Of a stretch of DNA of 64,000 nucleotides, positions 49,340 to 62,319 are shown in pieces (position 1 is the stretch's first letter; every line of letters begins with the position of its first letter). The DNA comes from Liolophura sinensis. Lineage: Eukaryota; Mollusca; Polyplacophora; Chitonida; Chitonidae. The DNA lies in the NCBI RefSeq assembly GCF_032854445.1, contig NC_088302.1, forward strand, positions 37,698,191-37,762,190, written 5' to 3'. The notes under the pieces are model-generated. The model worked only from the letters and a program-made list of their open reading frames with translations, searched no databases and had not been told where the DNA came from. The position numbers and the translations under genes were made by a program.

Positions 49340-50230
49340 AAACATAATCCCAACCCCAGAGAATTACACTGGTGTGTGTTGATTTCGGCTGCTGGCCATA
49401 GCGGGATGATTACATTGAAACTCAGTCATGATTTGGATGGCGATCACCATAACGTTTCAAAAGCTTCTGCCGATAAACTTATCCTGTGTGAATATCTATT
49501 CCATCCTTGAGATGTTCCGTAGTGAGAACATTTCATCCCAAAAAGAGAGACCTACTTCATGAAGCCATGAAAATGCCCCGCTACAAGCACTGATTACATC
49601 TTTCTGGAAAACACCAGTTTAGAGTCTTGTGAAATGGATACACTATTCGGTTTAGTCCTACATGAATTATGTTTTTGATCGTAACTGAATCTTGACTCGT
49701 TCCGTGTACCCCGTTTGTTTAACGTTTCTTAATATTCCGGAGAAGTTTCGATCTGCTTCACTTTTAAATAATCAATCAAGCGTGTAACCATACTATGTTA
49801 AATAAGCAAGCTTTACACCAATAAATTGCGAAGTGTTTTGTATTAGATTCCTGAAAAGTCTTTACATATATATTGGCATGTATGTACATTGGACAGTAAA
49901 CAGCGTCTTCAGAATTGCCTTGTATTTGCCGCTAAACCTTTGTTTATGTAGTGTCTGGTATGGAGCTCTGCTTAAACCTGTACACTGTTACACGCTACTG
50001 AGAATAAGGAATGGTCACGACGCTGAAAATCCCTTTCAATTATACGGCAAATCTTTGTAGCACGGGTACTTAGGCCAATAGTCCTACAATAAATAAAACC
50101 GTGGGGTATCTGATGAAAGAAGTAACAAATAAGATTTATTCACTCAGAATAGACCTCAGCGCCCAGCGACTTGAGTGCGATTTGGCGCAACACTCCTCGA
50201 AACGTAGGCATCTTTGTAAATCATGGGGCT
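49340..50230. repeat. Segmental duplication block A, partial copy 3
   Basis: Corresponds to the last kilobase of block A: gaagccatgaaaatgccccg, caagcactgattacatc, a degenerate gaataagga word, and agacctcagcgcccagcgac, all in the same order as in copies 1 and 2. Block B copy 1 follows about 800 bases later. Confidence 0.8.
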
Positions 50231-50879
50231 GTTTGAATTAGGACTATAAATTCTATGACAAATTTGCTGCTAATATTTCCACTAAAGAATGATTATGACT
50301 TGATGTCACTCCAGCGGTACTGCAGCCAATAGTTACGAAGAATAAACCCCACAAACATGTTGCTTGGGACACAGGGTAATTCAGATCTGAATGATGTTAT
50401 GTTCGAAGCGGCATTCATGAATTTCCATTGTTTTGTTTTACCTAAATTGGCCCTTATTCACCGTTGTATGGAGTTTTGTCTCCAGGTAACATGAAAAAAA
50501 AAACAAATGTAAAATAAATAATCAACCAACAAATAGCTAAAAGAGGACCTAATAAAGATTTGAACAATTCTAAAGAATGGTAAAAGCAGCAAGAGTGATA
50601 ACATTAAATATATTGTTGCAATTTTTTTCCAAAAATAATACCTTCATTACGATTTCGCTGAAAGGGTCTATAATTTTAGGGTCAAGTTCTGTGCATAACT
50701 TATATATAAGCGACATTATCTCTTTTAAAGGAGTAAAAGCATAATAAGAGAACTTGTACAAATATATGTAGTGATATGACGAAAGAAGTGATGAAATGTT
50801 TAGGTAGGAGTGTCAAGTTCAAGGACCGACAATACATGCATGAACATGGTACTTTCTGAAGACGACAAAATTAGCTCAA

Positions 50880-51000
50880 TTGGCGTTTTACGCCATACTT
50901 AGGAATATTTCACTTATACGATGGCGGTCAATTTTATGGTTGGAGGAAAACCGGGCAGAGCCCGGGGGAAACCCACGACCACTCGCAGGTTGCGGAAAAG
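50880..51000 (-). mobile_element. SINE family 1, 5'-truncated
   Basis: Tail-first on plus: ggcgttttacgccatactta, acgatggcggtcaattttat, accgggcagagcccggggga, then acccacgaccactcgcaggt. Confidence 0.85.
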
Positions 51001-51049
51001 GTTGAAGTGCGATAGGAAAACTACAGTGGTTTAATCATGGGCATGAACT

Positions 51050-54000
51050 AAACCCTGCACTGTGACAGTATGGAAATAGGTCAAAAATTGTAGTCGTTGA
51101 AACCTGAAACTTGAAGTTGTTGAAACCTACACTTTGAGGAGTATTTAAGTGTCTTGCAAATTGCAGTTGTTCAAATCAGTTGTTGAAAACTTTGCAGTCG
51201 TTGAAACCTGCATGGACAGTCGCTGACCTGCCTGTGCGAAGTATGGAAGTATGTCGTCCTTGAATCGGGACAGAAGAATAAAGGGGAAAATCAGAAAGAA
51301 AAAAATCAATATTCGCTATAAGGTTAACGGTGAAAGCTGTCCATATGCACATATACGCTGTTCGTGATGTTCGTGAAGTTGACACCCTAACAGACCAAGC
51401 CAAGCGGGGTATACATGTAGGGCCTACTATACAACGTTATCACAGGATGGAACCGCACGTCTCACACATCCGGGCACTTGCTCTGATCACACAAACACCA
51501 ATCACTGAAAACCAATTTCACCAGCTATTACATTATATAGCCTCTAGTTAAAGTAGTCTACTTCAACTCCTATTTTTTACGTTTTCAAATAGTCTTGTAA
51601 TTTGATTACGGACAGGCTAAGCGAAAGAAGAGGCACCGTTACTAAAGCCTGTGACATGAAAAGGGCAGAGGGTGTGAGACCCGGGCGATTTCCGGTTGTA
51701 TTCCTACCGCTGGTTAGATCGAGTTTAAGGAATTCGTGAAAATTGCCTACAAGAAAAAAATATCTAAATCAAATAGAAGTATTGTTCCGCAAACAGCTAT
51801 TGGAATATGATCGCGGGTCTTCCAACGTCTATTGTAGCTCCTAATTTTCGTCGAAGCGAAATGAAATCAAATTTAACGCGCAGTGACTCGAAACGGATTT
51901 CAGGTAATTTTGCTTTTCCCTGCTTTACCCATCGGCGATTAGTTTATAACTGTTTACTGCAAGCTTTACCCGAAATCTCCAGGAATCAACCTTAACCTGA
52001 AAAATAATAACGTTTATTCTTTCCATCATCACTGTTATCTTAAATGTCAGCGTGACACTTCAAGGGTATTACCACAGCGTCGTGGACAAAGATCTGAACG
52101 TTTATTTCTTAATAATCCTATTTTACTGATTTTTATGACAATTAGATGACAGTTATTGTTATAGATAATAATGCGGTTATTAATAATTGATTTTTGGAAT
52201 TAAAACTGACTGTCACTAAGAATTAGAAACGACAAGAAATCTTTCATAAAAAAAAACAGCTTTCAACAATAACGAATGATAAAAGTAAGGATGAAGACAG
52301 AAAATCTCTTTTCCAGGAGAAAGCTTCATGCATGCTTGTCAGTGAAATAAAATATCCTCTCTCTTAGGACGGCTAATTCTGTACAAGTCTGACGGTCTTT
52401 TCTCTCTAACGCAGTTGTGTAACCAGACTAAACTTCAGTCGCTCTGTCTAAAGGCCAGATCGCTTATAAGCTGCTGTAGTCTAATTGATTAATTCGTCTT
52501 TATAATTACCACCAATCAGTGGCAATATTCCAGCTGTTTGTCTGTTGCTGACTGCAGCAATAAAATATTACACATTGTGATTGTAAAATCCGGTGTAGCT
52601 CAGCTGTTATTTATTTTCTGTATTATTCATGTGATTGCCGTTAAAACTATAATCTACAAACTGTTCACACACGTAATGCCGGTGAGGATTATTGGTGAAG
52701 AAAGCAGCAAACATACACGCTGTGAACAGTACCCATACCATAAATCAAGATTTTTAAAATTATTAACCAATGGGTGGACCCAACAAATCCAATGTCCCAC
52801 CTCACCATCTCGTGACAACGTTACTTTTCATTCCATTCCCGATGGAAGCAATTGTGACGTCATGACGTCACAGAAAGATTGAACATTTGTAACCAATGTG
52901 TGGGACATCCGGTTGACTTATTTGAAACAATACTGCTGATAATTAGTCAACTGCGTGCTTTTGATTGACAGCTCGGAAAGGTCTCTTTGTAAATTCTTAG
53001 GATAATTACAAGAAGGGTGCATCCCGAAAACAGTACACATATGTAACGTCGATCAAGTTCATGGTTGGGTGAAGGTGAGGCTAGAACCACCATCTTTCAC
53101 CATATGAACCCGATAAACATACCTGGCAAACGAAGAGGTAGAATGGAACGTACGACAAAATTTGACCTGCATACAACGTATTATGGGGATTATTGTACGT
53201 GTCACACACTCTACCGTTTCATCTAGCTACACAACTGCACTTAATCACAGCTATATCCGGGAACTACTGTACGTGCGCAGTCACGACTCTCTCCTCTTTC
53301 CGCATATTATATATTTACGATCACAAATGGGTAGAGTTTTTTTGTTATAATAGGGGTTTTCAGGAATTGCCGACAGATTTATCTTTTTTATTTGTGCGGA
53401 AGCCGTGAACTGTTTGATCAGTTTTAGAAATATTGTGTGAAGAAAGCATGCTGTTATAGGTTACGTCGATGGCTAAGATTGTGGAAGTATATGTTATAAA
53501 AGGAAACACTTTTTGATTGTCGAATGTGTTTTTAGTTCACTCAGTCATATATATGTACGTCGTCTTGGTGGCGCCTTTTAGCCATGATAATGGGACCATA
53601 GCTTGGCGATATTCATAAACAGTTCATATTGCAGAGTGTGCGAGTTCGATTCCACCTCTCGCAGATTATTTTGTAGTATATCGGACAACCCTCTCAAATA
53701 CGCAAATGTTCAAAATATATTAAAGGTATCACTTTGATATTTTTCACGCATTGTAAATATTAGATATTTGACGCCTTTCGTGAAAATTTCAGCATCATAG
53801 TTGAAATAATATAACTAACAGTTAACTTGAAAGCACATGCCTGAAATGTACAATATAATAAAAGGCTCCCAGCATATATAGTATATAAAACCAAACATAG
53901 ACGACAATGTGATAGTTGGCAAATGCTCACACATAACCGCTGATATATGACCTCTTGTCAATTTCCCTCAGTTAGGATATTCTTTTCATTGTTCATAAAC

Positions 54001-54220
54001 CACATGTGTGACATCAAGGGTCCTATCCTTGACCGTCTAGTTAATGTGAAAAATAACAGCTAACAGTGTATTCTATTTATAATACTAAAATCTACTATTT
54101 TATGTTAATTTGATAATAGCTTGTGTGCTACTACAAGGTATCATAACAATATGATTTATTTCGGACATTACTAGCGGCATTATCTTGCACACTTGAAATT
54201 TGACAGGTGCAACGGTGCAA
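51050..54220. repeat. Segmental duplication block B, copy 1
   Basis: Matches block B copy 2 (59.46-62.29 kb). Shared anchors in order: gttgttgaaacct repeats, acacatccgggcacttgct, cgcgcagtgactcgaaacgg, acgtcgatcaagtt, cacgactctctcctcttt, ccgacagatttatctttt, and a last segment around 54040-54220 (gctactacaaggtatc) that resumes after an insertion at about 53490-54040 not present in copy 2. No reading frame is conserved between copies over any length, so no gene is called. Confidence 0.85.
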
Positions 54221-54551
54221 TTGTAGATTCCAATACATCAAAAAAGAAGGTTCGTGAGGTGACACTAAGCAGTCGGCGGAGTTTTATGTATTAAAATCCG
54301 CAAATCAACATGGGAAAGGTTGTTGTTGGTAACCTGCCAAATAACGGTGGTTTGCGGTTACAGATATACCCTCTCCAAGTAATAATGCTTTCTCGGTGTG
54401 ATAAATACATACTAGTAAAACCTATCTCAACTACATGTTTTGGTATGCCGGCAATATGAGCTGCTGTGTACTCTATTTCTTTTACTTTATATTTCAAAGT
54501 TAACGCTTGTTAATTCTAGTCAATATCCAATAGTGAAAGTTATTTGACCAC

Positions 54552-54734
54552 ATGTTCTGGCAAGACGTCAACGAGAACAGCTGGTTTCCATTCCTCTTTT
54601 GGATGCGACAGACGTTAGGCGCTGCTATAAATGCTGTCTATTTAACTGATGACATCTACAGATACTTTGCGTCCTCAGAGCTCAGCCAGCCTTCTTCTCC
54701 CCGACCATCAGCTCAAGACCTGGCCCTAATTTAG
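54552..54734 (+). CDS. Short ORF or terminal exon, unknown function
   Basis: Sixty codons from ATG to TAG with markedly GC-richer, codon-like composition than the flanks: MFWQDVNENSWFPFLFWMRQ, then TLGAAINAVYLTDDIYRYFA and a Ser/Pro-rich end. It has one hydrophobic segment and a charged tail, somewhat like the end of a membrane protein. The frame is closed by a stop 18 bases upstream. A weak acceptor-like aaag at 54536-54539 would allow it to be a last exon, but no partner exon was found. Function not recognised. Confidence 0.35.
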   Translation: MFWQDVNENSWFPFLFWMRQTLGAAINAVYLTDDIYRYFASSELSQPSSPRPSAQDLALI

Positions 54735-56255
54735 CAATGTTCCCGAGACCGGAAGTGGATAGGACGTTCTCAGTCACAAGCATTAATTATCACGCCCATG
54801 CTCATATACGACGGGAAATAAAGCCAGTCGATGCTTATTGATTGGGAGAAAAGCCTATTTGAAACTATGAAAAGTAATGAACTTTGAATGTTCGCTGATA
54901 TATTTGACATCTAACTTTGGGATATCATCAATATTTCTTTATATATTTCATTGTCCTCTGGTCCAGGGAATGTTGTGGGTGGAGCGTTTAAAAGTCAGTC
55001 ACTCATATGCAAGGCCTTTTGGATGCTATGGTTATGTTACATGATTGCAAGACAATTGTTTTGAAGGAAAATGACCGGAACAATTGCGTAATGCATATGT
55101 GTAATTGAAATGTATATACGAAAATCTGATTGATTTCCAGCAACAATATCAAATCCTGAACTTCATTTTACATCCCAAAACAATTTTATTTCATATCAGT
55201 ATGGACATTGATTGGAAGACCATTGTCTTCCTTATTATACAATATTGCTCTTCACAAGAAAATGTACAGATTTGGTGTATAGGTGTAGGGTTTCCAAGCC
55301 CTCATTATTGTTTGTCAGATTCCGTTTTAGACAGGAGAGTGATGTTATTTATATACCTGTATTACCTTATCTCATTTTTCTCTAAGATCTCTTCTTTATT
55401 CCCCCCAAAATATCCATGTGACACTAATCCAGCAATGCGAGCAAATTTTAAGGTAAAGAAAACAACACTATAATGTCCTGTCTCATTACAGACAGACCTA
55501 ATACACAACTTACATTTATTATACTGGCTGCCAGCTTCACAGAAATGATTTCAATAAACGCCAACAAATACTGTTCCTTACATTGTCAAACAAACGTACC
55601 CGTTTCAATGCCTAAAGTCTTTCAATAGCCATACAGACATACAGTAGCTCTTTAATATTTGCATGTGAAAACACAATGCTACTGTACACTACTGGGGGGA
55701 TTTGTCCTCTATTTGGCCACAGGGTTTGAAGACAGCGGAAAATGTGTTTTCCTCACAAGACCACAAACAAATCAATCACTTACTGTATTTGTTGTGTATA
55801 GCTGCGTCTGGAATAGACTGTTGGTTTATTCTCAATGACATCTGACCAAAGACATAGATCTTCTCTATTCCAGTGTGCTACCAGTGCTACTTACCAGACC
55901 TGATAAAACAACACGGGGACAACTAGATGAGTTCTTGTAACCTTCAAGCCGTGTGCCATAAATATGCCAGTTCTAGCGATATTGTTATTCTCGCTGGATA
56001 TCCGAATGTTGTAGATTAAAACCATAACTCTTGGATTCTATATATCGGTTTAATTAAACAATTTCTTATGATGGTATAATTAGACCGATATGCAGTAATG
56101 AGGTTGTCTGGTTTGTTGCGTTTCAGAGAAAATATAGTCTGGTGAAACAATAATGATATTTCTAAACCTACTGGACATTAGTTTTGTTGGATTGTGAACA
56201 ACAAAGAGTTGTGATATGATACAGTTTACTGAAAGGATATTTATATTCATTTAAC
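54735..56255. other. No recognised gene
   Basis: AT-rich; one open frame of 122 codons at 55105-55473 has low-complexity, intron-like composition. Confidence 0.4.
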
Positions 56256-56259
56256 TCCT

Positions 56260-56401
56260 GGGAAATTACCTTCGAATGGTCGTGAGTTTTATGGTCAGGG
56301 GCTCGACTTGGTTTCCTCCCACCGTAATGCTGGCCACCGTCGTATAAGTGAGATATTATTGAGTCTGTACGGTGTAAAACACCAGCCAAATAAATAAATA
56401 A
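56260..56401 (+). mobile_element. SINE family 1, 5'-truncated
   Basis: Contains ggtttcctcccaccgtaatg, gccaccgtcgtataagtgag, a small insertion in the tail (gagtctgtacggtgtaaaac) and accagccaaataaataaata. Confidence 0.85.
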
Positions 56402-56524
56402 GTATTGGAAAGCAAGTACAGTCTTATAGCAGTGTGAACAACAACACAAGTATACGGCAATATTAGGGGCACTCATTGTAAAAGGTTAAGCCAGTTTAGT
56501 ACTGGTCTGCATTGTATCAGCATA

Positions 56525-56610
56525 CCGTAAATACGTGGGAGGTCATGTCTGGTGCCTTCGACATGGTTTTTCAGTGAGGCAAGAGCTGTTGGGGACACCG
56601 TTGCCGTATG
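56525..56610 (+). mobile_element. SINE family 2 fragment
   Basis: Body words aggtcatgtctggtgccttc and tttttcagtgaggcaagagc, as in the copies at 7.3 and 26.7 kb. Confidence 0.6.
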
Positions 56611-59459
56611 ACATGGAAAATGTTAAAGTTTGTCGAGCCAATCACAAAGCATAGGAATACAACCGTCACCATTATGTAAGCTACGTGCAGAGAAAAAGAA
56701 CAGAAAACAGCATAATTCAAGATCCACGAGTAACGTTACATATGTAAATTTACATACAATTACATTTCATTATTGCTCCTTTTGAAATAGAAGCATAAAA
56801 ACGCCACTGCACAGATACGGTTCTGAATATTCATGGATTTTCGATATTGGCTAAACAAGCATTTGAACAGATCACAAAATCCAGTTCTGTTTTTATGCGA
56901 CACTAATGTATACAAAATGTTGTTTTTTTTTTCAACCTTCCTACTGGGATGTGCCTCGAAGTAACTATGTATATTACTCTTGCCAGAACTTTGCAATCTG
57001 GTCGTGGAAGTTTACATTGGCATAAGTGACGTGCTTTATGACAAAGGCTTGACCTGAAGCCAATATTCATAAACCTGTCAAAGGTGCTACGCAATTCTTG
57101 TTTGGCTCTGTCTATTTATAAACGTGATAAGAATTCAAATCGTTGTTTTAATCTTGCTATGCGTTTGTCACGTGAAGTTGATGTGGTGGATGCTTGCTTT
57201 TGACAAAATACCCGCATTATAAGTACTTTGTCGAATTGGGGAATAAATATACATGTATCTTGGCGCCAACCAGCAACTCCTGACTCCAAAGATTGAAAAA
57301 CTAATGACCCATAAGGTTATTATATCAGTGAAGGAGACAGGTTATGTTTTGCCTATCTGTCTATCTCTGTCTGCAATTTTAATTACGCCAAAACGTTAAA
57401 TTAAAAATATACAATATTCACGAGCATCATTTTTTTATTTCTATATTTTTTTTATTCAATTTGGTGTTTAACGCATTGTAACCAGCAAACAAGGCACACC
57501 AGGTAGCAGTATGTTCTGGATTTCCAGTGCTGTACTCGTTTTCGTGACCTTAGAATAAAGGTCTCTGATTTTCCTCCAACGACATTCTTACATATATCAT
57601 ATATAAGAATTCTCTAAAAGAAATGAATTAGAAACTTCAGTGATTGCTCACTTGATAACATTTCGCTTTAACTTCGATTTAAGACAAAATAGCTCGCCTT
57701 TCTCGCTTCACTGATCTACAACGGTCTGTGCTGTATGTCGACATGTTCAGCACAACGGAATAAACCACGTGCTGGTACACATGGTGTCAGAACACGTTGG
57801 GTGGGTGTCATGTCTTGTGTGAGTACTATAAGTATGTCGGCATTGTCTTCTGTCTTCTGGTTAATTCCATTGTGAGTTGATCGAATGCCAAAAAAATTGT
57901 ACTATAGAGAAACGGATCTATTTTTCCCATCTGAGTGTATAATTTAGAGCGTCTATCACCAAATGTGACAGCTTTAATAAAGCCTCGGGCATGATTTTGT
58001 TTCAAATGACATTGCCCTCGGTTCCCCTCCCACATCGTCTGCGCGTGGTACTTTCAGGACAAATACAAATATATGGATCTCAGTCACATATTGACTAAAC
58101 AGTTCATAAACCCACAAAGCTGATAAAATGAATGTTGATACAGGTGGTGGTATCACCATGCCCCAATTATAACATTATTTTATAACATATAACATATAAT
58201 GAGAGAGGCGGGAGCAATACCCCCGCCCTCTTATGTTTTCAAATGGTTGTGGCCCAAATATGTATGCCCCCGCCCACAAATGACTTTTACCCTACAGAAA
58301 ATGCAAAAAATATTGAAGCGCCTCGCTTTAAAATGGAAATTCTTCCACATTTACTGTACTTACATGAACAAGAAATACTAGGTAATATTAGTTACATGGT
58401 TGCTCGCTAGGATACGCAAATATATGGTGTCAACGCCTCGCCCAATATGAGGGTTATTAACACCATATATCCTGCAAAGACCAATCAAATGCAGAAGACC
58501 AACGTATAGGTGAATCGCTTCAGCGATGTGACCATTGTTAATTGCAGTCACAACCCAACAAAGGGAGCCTACTTAGTAAACACGTTGTCTGCAGGATTCG
58601 AGAATATATTTGAACCCCACGTGTGTGTTGTTGTCAGATGAAAAGCGGAGTATTTTTTCTGATGCGGGATAAAAATCAGTATTTGTTAATCAAGTGGATA
58701 AAGTACATTTGATGTACTTACTTGAATGACTCATATTTACTTATAACTGCGTCTTAATAAATAAACAACTTTTGCTATACAATTTAGAGCAAGATTCTCA
58801 CTGTTTTCACAAACGACGTAAGTAAGAAAGTGTTACAATATTTCTACGAAAAAAACCTTCATGGCTATTTCTCAGAAAGGGAATGTATTAATTTCGCCGT
58901 CAAGATCAGAGCATTTTTTTAATATTAGCGATATAAAAGGACATGCAGAGTCATGCAGACTAATCAGAGAAACTGTGTATGTGCTTTTAGGAAATGGCGA
59001 AATGTTTAGTTAGGACCGGTTCATCAAAGGATCGACAATGCAAGCAGGTATGGTACATACCCAATGGTACATGTAGTTCTCGTCCGAAGACAACAACATT
59101 AGACCCCAGTTTATACCTACACCCATGCGCACAATGTTTGCAATGACAGCGTTTTTGTACAAAACCTTAGTCTTGTGCGGTAATCTATAGCCTCTGTCAG
59201 ACTACACCAAGTTTCAATAAAATCCAAATAATTTGCAAAAGAAAATCAAAGAATCAACCCGCACTCAATTCAGTCTACGCCAGAATCTGTTTTGTATCGG
59301 TTGGATGAAAACATGTTGTTGAAGGTGAGCCAAATGGAGACAATGCCACCGCAGTTTATTTCTTACACATGCACACCGGTCAAAAGCGCAACCCAAAAGA
59401 CGTAACAAACATCAATAATGTAAACGGCAGTACCACTGTGAGAAGAGTATTCATATGTG
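56611..59459. other. No recognised gene
   Basis: AT-rich spacer between block B copies 1 and 2. A decayed minus-strand SINE tail may lie at about 57455-57500 (ggtgtttaacgcattgta). Nothing else identified. Confidence 0.4.
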
Positions 59460-59965
59460 TTAGGAAGCTTTAATGTTGTTTAAACCTTGACATTCGTTAA
59501 AGCCTGCACTGTAGGGAATACAGAAATCTGTCGAAAAAATTCCAGTCCTTGAAACCTGGCAGTTGTTGAAACCTACACTTTGACCAGGGTTTAAGTGTCT
59601 TGCAAATTGCTGTTGCTCAAATCTGTTCAGCCGTTGGAAACCTTGCACTCGTTGAAACCTGTATGGACATTCGTTGTCTTGTGTGAAATATGGAAGCCTT
59701 GTGTGAAGTATGGAATTGCAGTTGTTCAGACCTGGGTAGCTATTGAAACCTGCACTATTAGTACACAGTACGGAAGCCTGTCTAAAACTGCAGATGTTCA
59801 AATCTGGGTGCTATTGAAACCTGCGCTATTAGTACACAGTACGGAAGCCTGCATAAAACTGCAGTTGTTCAGACCTGGGTAGCTACTGAAACCTGCACTA
59901 TTAGCACACAGTACAGAAGCCTGTCTAAAGCTGCAGATGTTCAAATCTGGGTAGCTATTGAAATT
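59460..59965. repeat. 71-72-bp minisatellite with alternating unit types
   Basis: Units start at 59720, 59791, 59862 and 59934. They alternate between cagttgttcagacctgggta and cagatgttcaaatctgggt, so the higher-order unit is a dimer of about 143 bases. More diverged units lie before 59720. Shorter versions begin block B copies 1 (51060-51260) and 3 (62330-62430). Confidence 0.9.
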
Positions 59966-61599
59966 TATTGTAAATGGTGACACCATGACAGGCCAGACTA
60001 CGTCTGGCGGAGTATACATGTACTATATAACCTCATCACAGGATGGAATCGCACGTCTCACACATCCGGGCACTTGCTATGATCACACAAACACCAATCA
60101 CTGAAAACCAATTTCACCAGCTATTACATTATATAGCCTATATAATGCAAACAGCTATTAGAATATGATCACGGGTCTTCCAACGTCTGTTGTAGCTCTT
60201 ACTCTGGTCGAAGTTGAGCAAAATCAAATTTAACGCGCAGTGACTCGAAACGGATTTCAGGTAATTTTGCTTTTCCCTGCTTTACCCATCGGCGATTAGT
60301 TTATAACTGTTTACTACAAGCTTTACCCGAAATATCCAGGAAACAACTTTAACCTGAAAGATAATAACGTTCATTTTTTCCTTCATCACTTTATTATCAT
60401 GACACTTCAAGGGCATTACTACAGCGTCGTGAACAAAGATCTAAATTTTTATTTCTTAATAATCATATTTTACTGATTTTTATGACAATTAGATGACAGT
60501 TAATTTTATAGATAATAATGCGGTTGTAAAAAGGAATAGGAGGAAAAAGGAATACAACAATAAGCAATGATAAAAAAATGGAATAAGGAACGAAAATCTC
60601 TCTATCAGGACTAAAGTTCGTCAATGAAACTACCCACTACTTTAGGACAGTTAATACTGTACAATTCTGACGGTCTTTCTTTCTCAACGCAGTTATGTAG
60701 GAAGCCTACACTTCAGTCTATTCAGTTGCTTTGTTTCAAAGCCAAATCTCTTATAAGATGCTGTAATTCAGTTGATTAATTTTGTTTATATTTATCAACA
60801 ATAAATTGTAATATCGCAATTGTTTGTGTATTAGTCACTCCTGCAATAAAACATTACAGCCTGTAATTCGCTGTAAATGAACTGCCATTTATTTTCTGTA
60901 TTATTTGCCACTTAAACTGTGGTCTACAAACCTTTCACCCACACAATGGCAAAGATTATTGGTGGAGACAAGCCATATTTATATAATAAAAAAAATCATT
61001 TTAGGTTATTACAGTCATCACTGCCACTGGAAAATAACATTCTATTATAATTAAGGAAACATAATTTGTATCTTTTTGCACTTGACTGCCTGGTGTAACT
61101 GGCACTCGAAAATAGTGCACATATGTAACGTCGATCAAGTTTATGGTTGGTGAAGGTGATGTTCACTGAACCTGATAAATATACTTGGTAAACAGAGAGC
61201 TAGTTTCGAACCTGTGACCAGCTGGGATCTTTCAGGTGTAAGGATAGGTGAACTGCACTCCACGTATTATGAGGATGTATGTGTCACAATCTATCGTTTT
61301 ATCTCGTTACACAACAACACGTAATCACAGCTATAACCAAGAACTGCTACATGCACAGTCACGACTCTCTCCTCTTTCAGCGTATTAATATATTCACGAT
61401 CACAAATGGGCACAGTTTTTTGTTATAACAAGGGCTTTCAGGAACTGCCGACAGATTTATCTTTTTTTATCTGTGCGCAGCCGTGAACTGTTTGATCAGC
61501 TTTAGAAACATTGTATGCAGAAAGCATGCTGTTATAGGTTAGGCTGATGGTTAATATTGTAGTACGTGTGAAAATTAACAGCTCTTTTAATACTACAAT

Positions 61600-61857
61600 T
61601 TTATTTATTTATTTGATAGTGTTTTACGCCGTACTCAAGAATATTTAACTTATACGACGGCGACCAGTATTAAGGTGGGAGGAAGCCCGGCGGAAACCCA
61701 CGACTATCTGCAGGGCTGCTGGCAGACTTTCCCACGTACGGCCGGAGAGAAAGCCAGCATGAGATGGACTTGAACTCACAGCGACCGCATTTGTGAGTGG
61801 CTTCTGGGTCATTACGATGCGCTAGCGCGATAACCGACTGAGCCACGGATGCCCATC
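61600..61857 (-). mobile_element. Full-length SINE family 1 with target-site duplication
   Basis: Minus-strand copy with complete head (ccgtggctcagtcggttat on the minus strand), body and TATTT-type tail. Flanked by taatactacaat at 61588-61599 and 61858-61869. Confidence 0.95.
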
Positions 61858-61888
61858 TAATACTACAATGCATTTCAACTATATTACT

Positions 61889-62145
61889 CGGGGCCTCCGT
61901 GGCTCAGTCGGTTAAAGCGCTAGCGCAGCGTAATGACCCAGGAGTCTCTCACCAATGCGGTCGCTGTGAGTTCAAGTCCAGCTCATGCTGGCGGCCGTAC
62001 GTGAGAAGGTCTGCCAGCAACCTGCTGATGGTCGTGGGTTTCCCCCGGGCTCTGCCCGGTTTCCACCCACCATAATGCTGGCCGCCGTCGTATAAGTGAA
62101 ATATTCTTGAGTACGGCGTAAAACACCAATCAAAAAAAAAAAAAA
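61889..62145 (+). mobile_element. Full-length SINE family 1 with target-site duplication
   Basis: Best family copy in the window: head cggggcctccgtggctcagt, A-box tggctcagtcgg, gcgctagcgcagcgtaatga, B-box-like gagttcaagtcc, body, and tail aaaacaccaatcaaaaaaa. Flanked by tcaactatattact at 61875-61888 and 62146-62159. Oriented head-to-head with the preceding SINE, 31 bases away. Confidence 0.96.
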
Positions 62146-62319
62146 TCAACTATATTACTGATATCTGTTATTTGATGTTGGTTTAGTTTGTGCGTTACTA
62201 CAAGATATCCTACCAATAAGGATTCTTGTGGATATTGCCGGCAGCATTGTTTTGTAAAAGTGAATCTTGACAGGTTATTTAACCTTGCCTTGAACGTCAC
62301 TTTCAACATTATTTCTGTT

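Larger units (their letters stand above)
59460..62290. repeat. Segmental duplication block B, copy 2
   Basis: Closest to copy 3 (62.3-64 kb): 60836-61150 and 63594-63915 differ at only a few positions by eye, so these two separated recently. Relative to copies 1 and 3 it lacks roughly 250-300 bases at about 60140, where tatatagcctatataatgca joins. Relative to copy 3 it has about 80 extra bases near 61180-61260. It has gained two SINEs at 61600-62145. Confidence 0.88.
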
